Counted from the first letter of the stretch, positions 44,641 through 56,070 are shown. The stretch: DNA of 64,000 bases from Diploptera punctata (GCA_030220185.1 JASPKZ010010223.1:62001-126000); one strand, 5' to 3'. Notes: generated from the sequence alone by a model not told the origin. Made by a program: numbers and translations.

Positions 44641-45790
44641 TTATAGCTATATGTATTAAATTAATGTTAACTACTTAACTGGGGACCTAGCTAGTGCAGT
44701 TCTACAGCTCTGTGGGGAGCCTTTTCTTCCTTTAATTTAAAATATTATAAAAAATACAGGGAGTAAACATTTGTAACATATCCATCAAATATTATACAAA
44801 ACAACCATTCTCTTTCATATGGTCATATTTTTAATCAAAATTTCATATTTTTATTTTCTTTAACTTTAGTACAAAAACGGCACAAGTGTCTTCTCGTGTT
44901 CAATTTAAAAGTAATTTGGAAAACATTATTTATATTACATGTAATGAATATTAAAAAGTATGCAAATCTCTTAAATGCAATAAATGTTAACTCTGGCCTT
45001 ACATGGTGTCTGTCATCAGTGGCGTTATTTCAAGCCTTACGTCGCTATAAACTAAGCATTTAGGATATATGTATAAATTAATTAATTAATTTATATTGGC
45101 AATTTACTTCGAAGTTTATAATGTAAATATACAATCTCTTTTAACACTGTGTAAATATTAAATTTTACGACACATATGACCAGTGGCGTTACTAAATACT
45201 GTCAGTTTTGAGTTATTACAAATAATCACAATTTTTTTTTTATTTTTAGAACTTTAATATACCGTAAAAATATATATCTGTACAATTAGTAGTTTTTATT
45301 GTAGTAATAGTGATTATTGACGTCATCAGATATTATCAGTGGCGTTATTGAACACTGGTGTGGTTGAGAAGTCACTGGTTATTATTGTTGTTAGTATTAA
45401 TGAATGCTACATAACTTCATTTTAAAAAACACTCATATTTTCAGTAAATTGTAAGTAGCTTATAAAAAAATATGAAGTGAAAAAAAACTAGAAGCGAAAT
45501 AAGACGTTTGAACTAGTTACTTCAAGACTGGAGAATGGAGGGTAAAAGGTAGCAACCCCAATTGAATGTTTGTGCAATATTTTTCTAATGTGATAAAAGA
45601 CAGACCTCTCATTTAAACGTGTGAATGAGAAGTTACAAGAAACTGTACCAGAGTTATTATTTTTTCATTAACTTAGACCGTTCTTGCATTAAGGTTTAAG
45701 GCTAATCTGAGTTGAGAGATATATTATGTTGAGCAAACAGATGGTGTCTGTTTCTTTTTCTGAACACGTCTAGTGAATAATATTTTATCA
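44641..45790. repeat. Intron stretch with three spaced CAGTGGCGTTA motifs
   Basis: CAGTGGCGTTA occurs at 45017-45027, 45181-45191 and 45337-45347, spaced 164 and 156 bp. Flanking sequence is only loosely similar, so this may be a decayed tandem repeat. Nothing else was recognised. Confidence 0.5.
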
Positions 45791-46078
45791 TGAATGTTAT
45801 ATAGCTGGCCAGTAACCGATATACGTTAGTCCGTTCTTGCGCGCATACAAGATATGTGATTTTAACTCTCGTAATAAGAAACTGTTAAGAGACCGGTCAA
45901 AGGGGGTTGAAAAAATCACACTAGATGTCATACCCATACAGAACAGATCTTCAAAATTTTGCGTTCCTGTATCACCAAATAACTTAGAAAAAAAAAATAT
46001 ATATCTCGTTGGATATATCTGTAACTCCCACCGAGTGAAGGCTTTCTTAAGACGGATATTTACGGAACGCCCACCCAA
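45791..46078. other. Overlapping open frames of unknown nature
   Basis: Frames of 93 codons (minus, 46078-45797) and 85 codons (plus, 45837-46094) overlap. Neither shows a recognised domain, and the window position (deep intron next to repeats) argues for transposon debris or chance. Confidence 0.35.
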
Positions 46079-46115
46079 CGGGTTAAGAAGCTAAAGCTAT
46101 TAATATAATCAAAAT

Positions 46116-46450
46116 AAGTAAATTAATATAGTAAAGTAAAGTGATCCCACAACAGACCCGGAAGCCCTTGGGGTAGTAGGAGGTTAAGGCTCCCACTTTT
46201 TTCTAGACAATCAGCACTTTATGTCAGTCGGACCGTCACCCCTGCGTGACGGCCTCCTTTACCCCCAGAACAAGCATCTGGTACTCATTTCCATTAGAGG
46301 CTGAGTCGACCCCAGGGCCATAGTGCCACCAGAGGGTTTGGGTCAGTTTAAAAATCCTGACCCTAACAGGACTTGAACCCTCGACCCTCCGGCTTGTAGC
46401 TCAGTGTCTTAACCACTACGCTAAGGCATGCCCCCAAGTAAATTAATATA
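46116..46450 (-). repeat. SINE-C with 15-bp target-site duplication
   Basis: Element 46131-46435 between AAGTAAATTAATATA copies (46116-46130, 46436-46450). Inverted head at the right: AACCACTACGCTAAGGC, with GGACTTGAACCC as reverse B box. Confidence 0.93.
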
Positions 46451-46479
46451 CACAGGTAAACTATAGTAATCAATGGTAA

Positions 46480-46740
46480 AAAGAAAAATTTATACCTGAA
46501 CCAGGAATCAAACCCTGAATCTTCAGTTTTACATGTCTTCTTAATATAGAAGTCATTCAATGTATATTTGTGAATGATGATTTATTGCTTTGGATATGAG
46601 ATCAAGCGAGTAAGGTATGGGGAGAATTTGTGCTTGGATGGGATGAAAGCTTGAATTAGCTCAGTGATCAGAGCATCTGCATGTAAAGCTGAGAGTTTGA
46701 GATTCAATTCTCAGTTCAGGTATAAATTTATCTTGAACTG
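46480..46740. repeat. tRNA-like inverted pair
   Basis: Minus head (about 46497-46540, B-box side GGAATCAAACCC) and plus head (about 46652-46727, A box TTAGCTCAGTGATCAGAGC, B box GATTCAATTCTC). A SINE-E relative and the second copy of the block at 44345. Confidence 0.65.
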
Positions 46741-46756
46741 AACTTTTTATAGAAAA

Positions 46757-46870
46757 AAAAAACACTACGATGTTTAATTAAAATTTTAAATTAAAATTCC
46801 TTATACCTCACCTCATATCCAGTACCAGATATGAGGTCAGGTATAAAAAACTTTTAATCATAAATTTATC
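46757..46870. mobile_element. Very short PLE-type foldback
   Basis: Left end AACACTACGATGTTTAATTA, then TTATACCTCACCTCATATCC and an inverted GATATGAGGTCAGGTATAA with only about 10 nt between. No hammerhead remains. Confidence 0.6.
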
Positions 46871-47109
46871 CCTTTATCATTTATTGCATCATCTACTGTT
46901 TATGATTCACAATAGCAATTATATCATCAATGTATCCACATCAAAATTTGAAAATTAAAATATTAGAAATAAACTACTTTATAAAAGATAAATTCATTAT
47001 CTTAAGCTTCATGGATCCATTCTGTCTCCAAGATTTATAGCTCTCTTTTGTAAAAATCCTATAACTTGCATTATCAAACCATGAAAGTTTATGGACATAA
47101 GCTCTTCAT

Positions 47110-47702
47110 ACATCCATATCCAGAGCTCATCATCATCCTCTTATCATGTTCTCCTTTCGGAAGGTCGATTCCAAATATGCCTCCAACCATCTCTATCTTC
47201 CCATGCTTTGCTTCTTTTTAGTTCTTCCCAGTCTTATCCTCTCTCTTGTTCACTTGGTTAATCCATCTTTCTTGTGGTCTACCTCATGGTGGTTTTCCTT
47301 GTATCTTGAGATTTAACAGTCTTTGTGGTGGTCTTTCCTTTTCCATTCTTTTTAAATGTCCAAACCATTTTAGTCTACTTTTTTCTATGTCTGTTGTTAA
47401 TTTTTCTACATTTAATGTCTCCCTGATTTTGTCATTCCTTATTTTATCTCTCCTTGTTTTATGTACCATTTTCCATGTAAGAATTTCATTTCTGTAGCTT
47501 GGATTCTGCTCAAGTCCTTTGTATATATCAAAGTCTCAGCTGCATATGTTAGATCTGGTTTGAAATAAGTTTTTTTACATTGCCATTTTACTCTTGGTGG
47601 GTATATTTTTATTCCAGATTGTTTAGTTAAATTATAGACTTTTAAACTTTTCTCTATTCTTTTACTGATTTCAGTCCATATTTTCCCTTTTCCCATTTGC
47701 AT
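47110..47702 (-). mobile_element. LINE reverse-transcriptase C-terminal fragment, second family
   Basis: Minus strand: IYPPRVKWQCKKTYFKPDL, TYAAETLIYTKDLSRIQATE (47600-47510), then RDKIRNDKIRETL, SRLKWFGHLKRM and PPRGRPRKRW-like residues (47469-47260). The LTYAAETW and RLKWFGHxxRM motifs mark the end of RT in several arthropod LINE clades. Distinct from LINE-X. Confidence 0.75.
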
Positions 47703-48119
47703 TTATCACCGTTCCTAAATATGTAAATTTTTCCACTTTTTGTAGATCTTAATATTCCAATCGTTCTGATTTCTACACATTTTTCATGACTGACGTTTTC
47801 TCAATATTTATTTTTAAACCATATTCTTCTGAAACTGTTTTCCAATGTTCAAGTCTAGAGCTAATATTTTTTAATCATTCACTATATAATTCACCTCTCT
47901 TAATGTTATTCTCTCACTTCATTTTGATGAAATTTGTTTTATGTTTGTTTGTCTTATAAATCATTACCATTGCTTGTTGATTGAACCACAATTTCAAATC
48001 TTGTTTATTCTATGATGTCACACAAAATTGAATTTATGAAGAAATATGACAATGTTCTTAGGAAAATTTTTGGACCAAGGAAAGATGAACAGACATGTGA
48101 ATGGAGAAGACTTGCATAA
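47703..48119. other. Catalase intron, probable further LINE debris
   Basis: Minus-strand traces of the same LINE continue weakly to about 47880; then nothing recognised. Confidence 0.4.
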
Positions 48120-48430
48120 CAATGAAGTACATGAACATAATGGGAAATTATTTGATATGAGACAGTTAATTCTTTGTAGACTGTGATTAGCAGGATGTGG
48201 GGCATGAATGCGGAATGAAAGTGGACATTGAAACTTCTTGTAGGAAACTTAGAGGAAAAATACCCAGTAGGAAGGCAAGAATAAGATGGGAGAATAACAT
48301 TAATCATTATTTGAGTGAGGTAAATTATACATGGGATGATTGGAAAACATTAACTCAGGGTAAGGATGTATGGAGAGCTTATGTCTACATGACCACAAAC
48401 CTCCAGTTTCAATAGTGCCAGTGAGTTAGT
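48120..48430 (+). mobile_element. LINE-X 3' end fragment
   Basis: Encodes KLRGKIPSRKARIRWENN, then DWKTLTQGKDVWRAYVYMTT, with 3' close AGTGCCAGTGAGTTAGTTAA. A diverged sister of 4149-4425. Confidence 0.82.
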
Positions 48431-48863
48431 TAATGACTTGTCAGCCAAATATTTCCACTCATGCTTCTAAAAATCTAAGAGTCACCTGCTTTTTCATGCA
48501 TGACTTCATTGATAATGTCATTTTTTGTCAAAAATAACCATTTAAATATTATTATGAGAAAGATCAAAATTCCTTAATTTGGTTAGAGTTATTCTACTGT
48601 TAAAAGAATGTAATAATATATTGCATGCAATATTACATATAGTGCATATTCCAAACTGTAGTACTGGTATCTAATATTACCACACAAAAGTAACATGCAA
48701 TATAGGAATGACTTTGAACAAAGGAAGTTCACACTAGTGTTGAAGTAAATAAGTGGAAAATAATAGGTAGCATTAACAGCAAAAGGAAATCATTTTATAA
48801 TTTAATAACTAATTTTTTAGAATTGTTTTATATAATGTTAAACTGACAATAATTCATTTACAG
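48431..48863. other. Catalase intron up to exon c
   Basis: AT-rich; ends in acceptor AATTCATTTACAG. Confidence 0.5.
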
Positions 48864-49509
<646 letters not shown>

Positions 49510-49645
49510 AATTGCTATGATGTTTAATTTAAGATTAAATTAAAATGCTTCATATCTCATCTCATATCCAGTCTTCTAAGTAGACCGTGGTTTCAAAGCC
49601 TTGCCGGCCTTCAGTACTTTCTCGTTGTAAGATATCTTCTTTTTC
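49510..49645 (-). mobile_element. Solo PLE fragment with decayed hammerhead
   Basis: Left end GCTATGATGTTTAATTTAAG, border ATCTCATCTCATATCC. Reverse strand near 49617-49575: GUA, CUGAAG, shortened stem II GGCC/GGCU, GAAA, ACCACGGU, C, UAC. The core has lost its last A and part of stem II. Confidence 0.65.
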
Positions 49646-49649
49646 ATCT

Positions 49650-49912
49650 AGTCTCATGTCCTTATTCCAGAGATGGAGCTAGCTTCCATCTATTGTCACT
49701 CCATTTTCCCTTCTCCATACTTCCATCCATTCAACTGCTCTCTCGACATTCTTCTTAACATGTTCTTCCCATCTGCATATTTGCCAACCTCTTGGTCTCT
49801 TCCTTCCTAATCTATATTCCAATATTTGACTTGGTATCCTTCTAGTTTTCATCAGTGTAACATGGCCATACCATCTTATTCTGTTATCCTCCATTAAGAT
49901 ATAATTGAGCAA
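49650..49912 (-). mobile_element. LINE reverse-transcriptase C-terminal fragment, third family
   Basis: Minus strand: DNRIRWYGHVTLMKTRRIPS, then LGRKRPRGWQICRWEEHVKK. The RIRWYGHVxxM and RPRGRPxxRW pattern is the common end of RT ORFs in R1/RTE-like arthropod LINEs; the exact clade is not determined. Confidence 0.75.
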
Positions 49913-51006
49913 AATTTAGCATTTTGTCTTCCCTCTCTACTTGGGTTGTAAAAACAGATATGAGCAGAATTAATTTTTTTGAGGAAAATGGGCTAATAGT
50001 CTGCTTATGTTGTCTCATTGTCCTGTGGCCAGAATATCTAAATTTGAAACCAGCAAGAGTTGGAAATTTTTATGTAATTGAAGGCAGTCAAACTCTGTCT
50101 TACTCCTGCTTGCTTGCTCTCTTAAGAGAGAGAGAGAGAGAGTGTGACTGAAAGAGAGTGCTGCCACAAGTCTCGTGCACCAGTAACAATAGCTTGAGAA
50201 TGAGAATTCTTGGGATTTTTGCAGTGAGTACAAAGGATGATATCATGCAGTGTTCGTTACACATAAATATTTACTGATATACAAAACTGTACATTTCTTG
50301 ATAGCCAAACTAATTCCTTCTTTTTTTTATGAATAAAAAATTATTGCTGAAATATAAATATATAAAACATTTAAGGGTCATTTTATATGAAATTAGCAAT
50401 ATATATAAAACAAATTGAACTGTCATCTTCAAAAGTTCACAATTTTTTTTATAGTGAAACATGGTGCACTGAACATCTAAACTGAATTTCAGGCCTCAGT
50501 TTGATATACTGTAATTAAAGAATGATAGATCTGTCAATTTTTGTATTTTAAAAAGAAGCCCTTTGTTTGGAATAAATTTCTCAGTGTAACTACTACCTGA
50601 ACTTGAAAAGGTAATCAAATTATAAATAATTTATGCTGTATTGCATGAAAACTAGTATGCTGATATTTACATTTTTTTAAATAACGTAAATTCAATTAAT
50701 GTACAATTGATCATTTTATATAAATAAAAAATAAATATTCTGTACTGACCAACTATTGTCTGATATTTTTATTTAATGTAGATGAAAGGAAACCCCATAA
50801 TTTATTTTCCTCAAAAATTTTACATGAAAATAAATCAATGTAAATTCTAAACACTTGTTTAGTGCTGTCGGAGTACATTTTATTTACTGTATTAAGTACA
50901 TAAATTTTATTAACTTTTCACTTATAATATATTCAAAATATAAGACTTGTAGAATATAGGTTCCATGAGGTATTTTATTTAATACATTTTGTCTAGCTTT
51001 TGCAGT
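49913..51006. other. Catalase intron, nothing recognised
   Basis: AT-rich; a GA repeat at 50123-50142. No gene or repeat family was recognised. Confidence 0.5.
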
Positions 51007-51068
51007 AATTATATACATTCATCAGAGAACATATTGTTTAAACAACTCACCTCATAGGATTCATGCTT

Positions 51069-51116
51069 CCATGATATCGCGATTTCAAACATAATCATGT
51101 TCATCGTCAGCCATAA
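51069..51116 (-). ncRNA. Hammerhead ribozyme motif, best stem I
   Basis: Reverse strand: stem I UUAUGG (51116-51111) with UCAUGG (51074-51069), six pairs including G-U; core CUGACGA (51110-51104); extra U; stem II GAACAU/AUGUUU; GAAA; self-complementary stem III AUCGCGAU; cleavage predicted after A17 (51075). The most complete example in the window. Antisense to catalase. Confidence 0.85.
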
Positions 51117-51430
51117 CTCCGACTGATGAAATTCTTCGGCCTGTCAACTATTCTATTGTCGCCATCTTCAGTGCTGCCATCAATGGTTGAATTTATGAAC
51201 TTCGAAATCAATGTAATTTCGTTAGGGATATCAAAATTCATTGATCTATTTTTGTTTTTCTGAATGTATATTTTTTCCCAAACTGTCAATTCCAAAGGTT
51301 TCTCTACTTGTTTTAAAAGTTTAGCTTCTCTTCCAATTTTATGATGTTCTAATAAACTATGTGCAGCAATTGCAGATTTTTCAATTTCACAATTTTTAAT
51401 ATTTCTGAAATGTTGTTTACTTCCCAACAT
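51107..51430 (-). CDS. PLE endonuclease C-terminal fragment, 107 aa, stop inside the hammerhead
   Basis: Open frame MLGSKQHFRNIKNCEIEKS, AIAAHSLLEHHKIGREAKLL, KQVEKPLELTVWEKIYIQKN, then a basic linker and a tail ending ISRSYG. Matches the second half of a GIY-YIG nuclease as found in PLEs (xAIAAHxxxxxHKI and the Glu-bearing TVWEKIYIQKN helix, where the catalytic Glu is expected). The UGA stop is bases 51109-51107, which are U4-G5-A6 of the ribozyme core. The GIY and YIG strands are lost by 5' truncation. Confidence 0.8.
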   Translation of the reverse strand: MLGSKQHFRNIKNCEIEKSAIAAHSLLEHHKIGREAKLLKQVEKPLELTVWEKIYIQKNKNRSMNFDIPNEITLISKFINSTIDGSTEDGDNRIVDRPKNFISRSYG

Positions 51431-51454
51431 TAATTAAATATAATTATATACATT

Positions 51455-52047
51455 ATTTAACTTATGAAGACTGTTCACTGCTCATTGAAATTCTTATCCA
51501 ATGGGATTCCAGGTCGCTTTCACTTACATTCTACTCCTGCGCATACTTTGACATTCCCCTTCCACTTCTTGAATATGCCTAGTGCCTCTGTAGAAGCAAC
51601 AAAACTGGAAGCTCAAGGAGTGAGATTCGAGTGGGAGTGAATCTCAACTTGACTGACTCTTGTTATGTAATATTATAGATGCAATTAGAATTGATATTTC
51701 TGAGTTTGTTCTAGATCATTCTCACTTACCAATAACTTTATAATTCACAACAAACTCTATGTTAATTATTCATGATTGAATATTCTCAGTAAATTACTGA
51801 TATATACAAGAATTAACCAGAACTCCCAATATGATGATCATAAGAGTACTCTTTTGTTTTAATAAAATTGTCTTTCTCATGGTCATAATTTAAATATTGT
51901 ATGTAAATGCATTTTCTCTGTATTGTTAATAATCTTTGCATTTCTTAGATGTACAGATTGTATTGGGATGCAGGAAAACTAATGAACTCAAATTCATAAA
52001 GACAATATTATAGAGAGAGAGAGTTGTAAGATTTGGAATTATTACAG
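51455..52047. other. Catalase intron up to exon d
   Basis: AT-rich with a GA repeat just before the acceptor TTGGAATTATTACAG. Confidence 0.5.
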
Positions 52048-52227
52048 GATGCAGACATGTTTTGGGACTTCATTACATTGCGTCCAGAAACAACACATCA
52101 AGTAATGTTCCTCTTCTCAGATAGAGGTATTCCTGATGGACACCGCCATATGAATGGATACGGCTCACATACCTTCAAGATGGTGAATGATAAGGGTGAA
52201 GCTGTTTATGTTAAATTCCATTATAAA
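52048..52227 (+). CDS. Cat: Catalase exon d
   Basis: Exactly 60 codons, in phase at both ends (acceptor ATTACAG, donor GTAAGA). Encodes [40 protein letters not shown] and [20 protein letters not shown]: the family's SDRGIPDG and [10 protein letters not shown] motifs of the beta-barrel are unchanged. No lesions. Confidence 0.96.
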
Positions 52228-52389
52228 GTAAGATGTGAACAGAGTTACAATTTCTATCTATATAATTCTTTTACTTAATTAAAATTATGGGATCTTGATG
52301 CCAAATATTTCATGCAGTTCATATTTGTTAATAGAATGCTAGGAAATACTAAAAATTTTAATTTTTTAATTCAATAAAATTACTATGGA

Positions 52390-52625
52390 GAGTTATACTG
52401 TGAGATAAACTATCAATTTATATAAATGAATTGGATATTTTTATGTCTCACCTCATAAAAATTTGATTTTCACAGGACCGTTTCAGAAGGTATCCCCTCT
52501 ATTGTCAGCTAAATATCAAAGTTTATGTGACAATAAAGAGGATGCCTTCTGAAACCAGTCTGGTGAAAATCAGATTTTTATGAGATGAGATGTTAAAATA
52601 ACAAATTAATTCACATTAATAAAAT
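52390..52625. mobile_element. PLE foldback with decayed hammerheads
   Basis: Arms about 52440-52510 and 52535-52600 with border TGTCTCACCTCATAAAAATT. Minus arm: core CUGACAA (G8 changed), stem II AGAGGG/CCUUCU, GAAA, ACGGUC. Plus arm has lost the core start. No endonuclease coding. Confidence 0.7.
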
Positions 52626-52639
52626 TAATTTTATCCAAT

Positions 52640-52995
52640 GCTACAACATTGTCATTTCAACATTCCAGTATCCTCTTCTGGCATGGCATTTTGTAACCCA
52701 CTTCCGAGGTTGGGGCACCTGAAAGATGGAGTTACCCTTCCCCGATAATATATGATAGGTGATGATGATGGTAATGATGCGCCAGAAGAGGCCTTAATCC
52801 TAAATTTAATGAATATGTTAATGATGGCCAGATGATGTTCAGGTCTATTTGGGCCTTAAACTTTCCCTGACATTTGTCTTATAGGTGAGGAAAAATCCCA
52901 AGAAAACCATCACCAGGAACTTGTCCCAATTGGGGATTGAACCCAGGCTGCTGCATGAGAGGGCAGCATGCTACCCCAAGACCACAGCGATGGAC
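52640..52995 (-). repeat. SINE-A subfamily 2 copy
   Basis: Same tail as 43199-43602 (CCACTTCCGAGGTTGGGGC) and a decayed head (GACCACAGCGATGGAC at the right end). Flanking TAATTTTAT/TAATTTTCT may be a worn duplication. Confidence 0.82.
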
Positions 52996-54164
52996 CTAAT
53001 TTAATTTTCTTCTGGGGGAGAAAAAAAAATATTTTCATATATATATGAAAATATCATGGTCATCTGGATCTTCTGGAAATAATTGTTGGTTTTGGTAATT
53101 TTTTAATGAAGGTACAATACTATAGGCTACATAATATAAATTTTATAAAACATTGCCAATTTATTATATTAGAATTTATTATATCATCAATTGGAAGTAG
53201 TAAATCTGCTGCATGGTTGATAGTGACATCCTGTGCCGCTGAATAAGAGAGGATTGTATGTAAGGTGATGTTTCATTGGTTAAAGAATTCCTAAGGAGAA
53301 AAGTAATCTGGACTAGAATATAATAGGTACTATTTTCTGTCCAGCCTAAGAAAGACACTTTTATAAATGGATGGGTAATCCACGAAGCACATGACTGCTG
53401 CAGTTACTGCAATTTGTTCATGACCAAAGCACAGATCAGTGGAAATGAAAAAATAGATCATGTACTCCATTAATATAATTACATATTTAAAGCTATTTAT
53501 GTTAACTATAGTTTATCAGAATACAGAATATACCTACATATTTCTTCGAAGGTCAGAGACTAACTAAAAATTTGCATTTGTTTGAAACTGAACAATTCTT
53601 GAGAGGAAGTTGAATGTCAGAAATATAGCGGATGTCGGGTAGTTTATGTTAACTCGGTGATAAAATGTGTGATCAAAATTATTAGAAGCACAACAATGGG
53701 AAATTGTTAAAGAGTGGTGAAAAAGATGTTAAATGTATTTTTTAAGTTTATGGAGCATAATCCTGGCACTGTAGTGAATGATATAGTGCATTAATTTATC
53801 GGCTTGTAACAAACAGCTACAGAGTTCGCCTACACTCTTACACATGCTGCGCGGAGTAATACATTCGGAAGTTAAATGTCAAAGTGTGCTTCTTACATTG
53901 GACAGATAATATAAGTCAGTCATTTTGTTATTAAAATCCAGGGGTTTTCAATCTTCTTGCTGTCGGAAATCCCTCAATTGCCATAATCTGAATATGCCTC
54001 TCCTGCCAAAAATGAAATATGTTAATAAAATACTATGGTAAAATATATTTAATTTATCAATAATTAATGAAACAATGTGCCATAAATACGTGTTGTCTAT
54101 GTCTTTTAATGTTATTAGCCAGTGTCAATTCAGTATGATAAAGTAAGGTAGTAGTAATAAACCC
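52996..54164. other. Catalase intron, nothing recognised
   Basis: About 1.2 kb, AT-rich, with a short palindrome TTTTCATATATATATGAAAA at 53032-53051. No repeat family or RNA was recognised. Confidence 0.5.
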
Positions 54165-54224
54165 TTGTGTCTCTCAACGAGACTTAGGCATTCTTCCCCT
54201 GTAGGGGAGAAATTTAACCATACT

Positions 54225-54760
54225 AATTTAGTTAAATTTATGGTAAAATCAAATATTCCTTACCTTTCCTCATACAAATTTTCTAAGAAGATCGCGATTT
54301 CGAGACCATAACGGTCTCATCTTCAGTACTATTTTGGCGACTGATGTTATGTCGATCGGAAGAAACTCTTCTTCTTCCTCTGTTGGTGGACCGATGAACC
54401 TCTGGATTAGGTCAGAATTTGCGGGAATTTCGAAGTTCATAAGTTTTCCTTTGTTTTTCTGAAAAACATTGTATGGTGCAGAGACTGAAAAACAAAGGAA
54501 AACTTATGATTTGAAATTCCTAAAAATCCTGACCTGATCCAGAGGTTCATCGGTCACCAACAGAGGGAAGAAGAAGAGTTTCTTCTGATCGACATAACAT
54601 CAGTTGCCAAAATAGTGCTGAAGATGAGACCGTTATGGTCTCAAAATCGTGATCTACTTACAAGATTTGTATGAGGAGAGGTAAGAAACATTTGATTTTA
54701 CCATAAATTAAACCTCATAATGATTAATTCCTGTAAAAGTTAAATAAAAAATTAGTTAAA
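54225..54760. mobile_element. PLE foldback with target-site duplication
   Basis: Element 54237-54748 between AATTTAGTTAAA and AAATTAGTTAAA (54225-54236, 54749-54760; one mismatch). Arms about 54243-54470 and 54480-54712 carry endonuclease-tail debris and a hammerhead each. The right end has the extra tail with CCTCATAATGATTAATTCC. Because it sits in a known SINE, both borders are firm. Confidence 0.9.
54285..54330 (-). ncRNA. Hammerhead ribozyme motif (left arm)
   Basis: Reverse strand: GUA, core CUGAAGA (54326-54320), extra U, stem II GAGACC/GGUCUC (six Watson-Crick pairs), GAAA, self-complementary AUCGCGAU, C, UUCUUAG. Stem I is reduced to one or two pairs. The + arm (core 54618-54624) reads AAAA for GAAA and is broken. 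Confidence 0.72.
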
Positions 54761-55078
54761 CTTGTTTTTGGATAGATATCATTGAGTGCCCTGGAGTTAG
54801 TGTTCCATCTCATAGTTACATCTAGGAAACCAAGTAGTTCTAGGATGGGAACATTCGGTAAATTTTGCACACAGGTTTTTTTTTTATTCAGGCTTGTCAT
54901 TCTTTTATGAGCCTGAAAATCTTTGGACTGAGGATCTATGGCTTAAGTCCCTCTGGAGGACTTGTCCTATGGATTTTTCCATTCTAAATCCATCAACCAC
55001 AACAGGATTTGATTCCATCCCTTGGTACTAGAGACAAGGAAAGATAACCCCTAGCCCACTGTGGCTGACTTGTATTTA

Positions 55079-55439
55079 TATTAAAAGTGAGAAATACAGG
55101 TAGGGAGAAAACAATGAATAATTTGAGTAGACATTAAAGTTTATTTATACAGAATTGCCAAAGTGTACCAGATCCCCCTTTTTTTACTTTCCTGCCTAGT
55201 CTCCCTTGCCTGACCTCTTGTTTTCTTCGGCCCCGATGGTATTAGAGTATTCGAGGCCGAAGGATTCATTTCTGTCTTTCCTATATCTCTTTCTTTTAAC
55301 TTCGTGGACACTCACCTTGAATGCCCACATAAGCTGCATGTTCAAATGCAGCCCCATTGCAACTTATAGCATAAGTATGCAATGGATTTGTGTAATCAGC
55401 TAAGGCTGGATACACACAATGAAGTAATATTTATAATAT
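55079..55439. other. Catalase intron, nothing recognised
   Basis: Includes a GC-richer patch (55175-55330) with a chance 65-codon frame; no domain was recognised. Confidence 0.45.
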
Positions 55440-55935
55440 AACAGGAGATATCAATGGCAAAAGAAACTTTTAAGAAGAAGAGAAGCATTTTCTGCGGACC
55501 TTGGCAAAAGAATTATGGAAGAGGTAGTGAAGTGCTTTATGTGGAGTGTAGTATTGTATGGTGCAGATACTTGGACATTACGATGAAATGAGGAAAAGCA
55601 ACTGGAAGCTTTTGAGATGTGGATATGGAAAAGGATGGATCATACAAAATAACAAAGAAAGATGTGCTAGACAGAGTAGGCGAAGGAAGAAAAATGCTGG
55701 AACTCATAAAGAAGAGGAAAATAAATTGGATTGATCACTGGCTGACAAGAAACTGCCTGCTGATGGATGCCCTAGAAGGAATGGTCAACGGAAAGAAGGT
55801 TAGACACAGAAAAAAACATCAGATGATAGACAATATTAAAATAAATGGTTTCTATGCAGATACAAAAAGGGATTTAAGGAAAGAGTTGAGAATGCTGAGT
55901 TTGCAGTGAAAGATCTGCTCTTGGGCAGAACACTA
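55440..55935 (+). mobile_element. LINE reverse-transcriptase C-terminal fragment, fourth family
   Basis: Encodes VLYGADTWTLR-like residues (55548-55580), EKQLEAFEMWIWKRM, then an open frame 55619-55909 with VLDRVGEGRKMLELIKKRKI, NWIDHWLTRNCLLMDALEGM and HRKKHQMIDNIKINGFYADT. Typical of the end of RTE/BovB-like RT ORFs in insects. 3' close CAGAACACTATATGTATAT. A truncated copy with one frame change near 55615. Confidence 0.8.
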
Positions 55936-55954
55936 TATGTATATACCCTATACT

Positions 55955-56070
55955 ATCATTTATGTTGAGTTGTTTTTGACTCACCTCATACTTCTTTAAG
56001 AAGTATTAGGTGAGTAAAAAACAACTCAAACATAAATAAAAAAAAACCTCAGTGTTATTTCCTACCTACA
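55955..56070. mobile_element. Very short PLE-type foldback
   Basis: Arms ATGTTGAGTTGTTTTTGACT and its near inverse meet at CTTCTTTAAGAAG; right end AACCTCAGTGTTATTTCC. No hammerhead remains. Confidence 0.65.

Larger units (their letters stand above)
51007..51454 (-). mobile_element. 5'-truncated PLE copy, one orientation, target-site duplication
   Basis: Element 51020-51441 between AATTATATACATT copies (51007-51019, 51442-51454). In minus-strand order: the tail motif ATTAATGTTGGGAAGTAAAC, directly joined to the endonuclease C terminus, then the hammerhead over the stop, then ATCCTATGAGGTGAG. It shows what one unit looks like without the inverted partner, and that the tail motif sits at the 5' end of the copied RNA. 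Confidence 0.85.
54165..55078 (-). repeat. SINE-D split by a PLE foldback
   Basis: Minus-strand SINE-D: distal part at 54165-54236 and the rest from 54749 to about 55078 (CCATACTAATTTAGTTA; AGTCCCTCTGGAGGACTTG; AACCACAACAGGATTTG). Reading across the insertion restores the order of 9752-10140. Confidence 0.8.

Noticed and set aside
45797..46094. A new small host gene
   Set aside because: Two overlapping frames on opposite strands, no recognised domain, no splice or promoter context, and repeats on both sides. Kept only as an unknown.
54618..54662. Functional hammerhead on the + arm of the 54237-54748 foldback
   Set aside because: GAAA is changed to AAAA, losing invariant G12.
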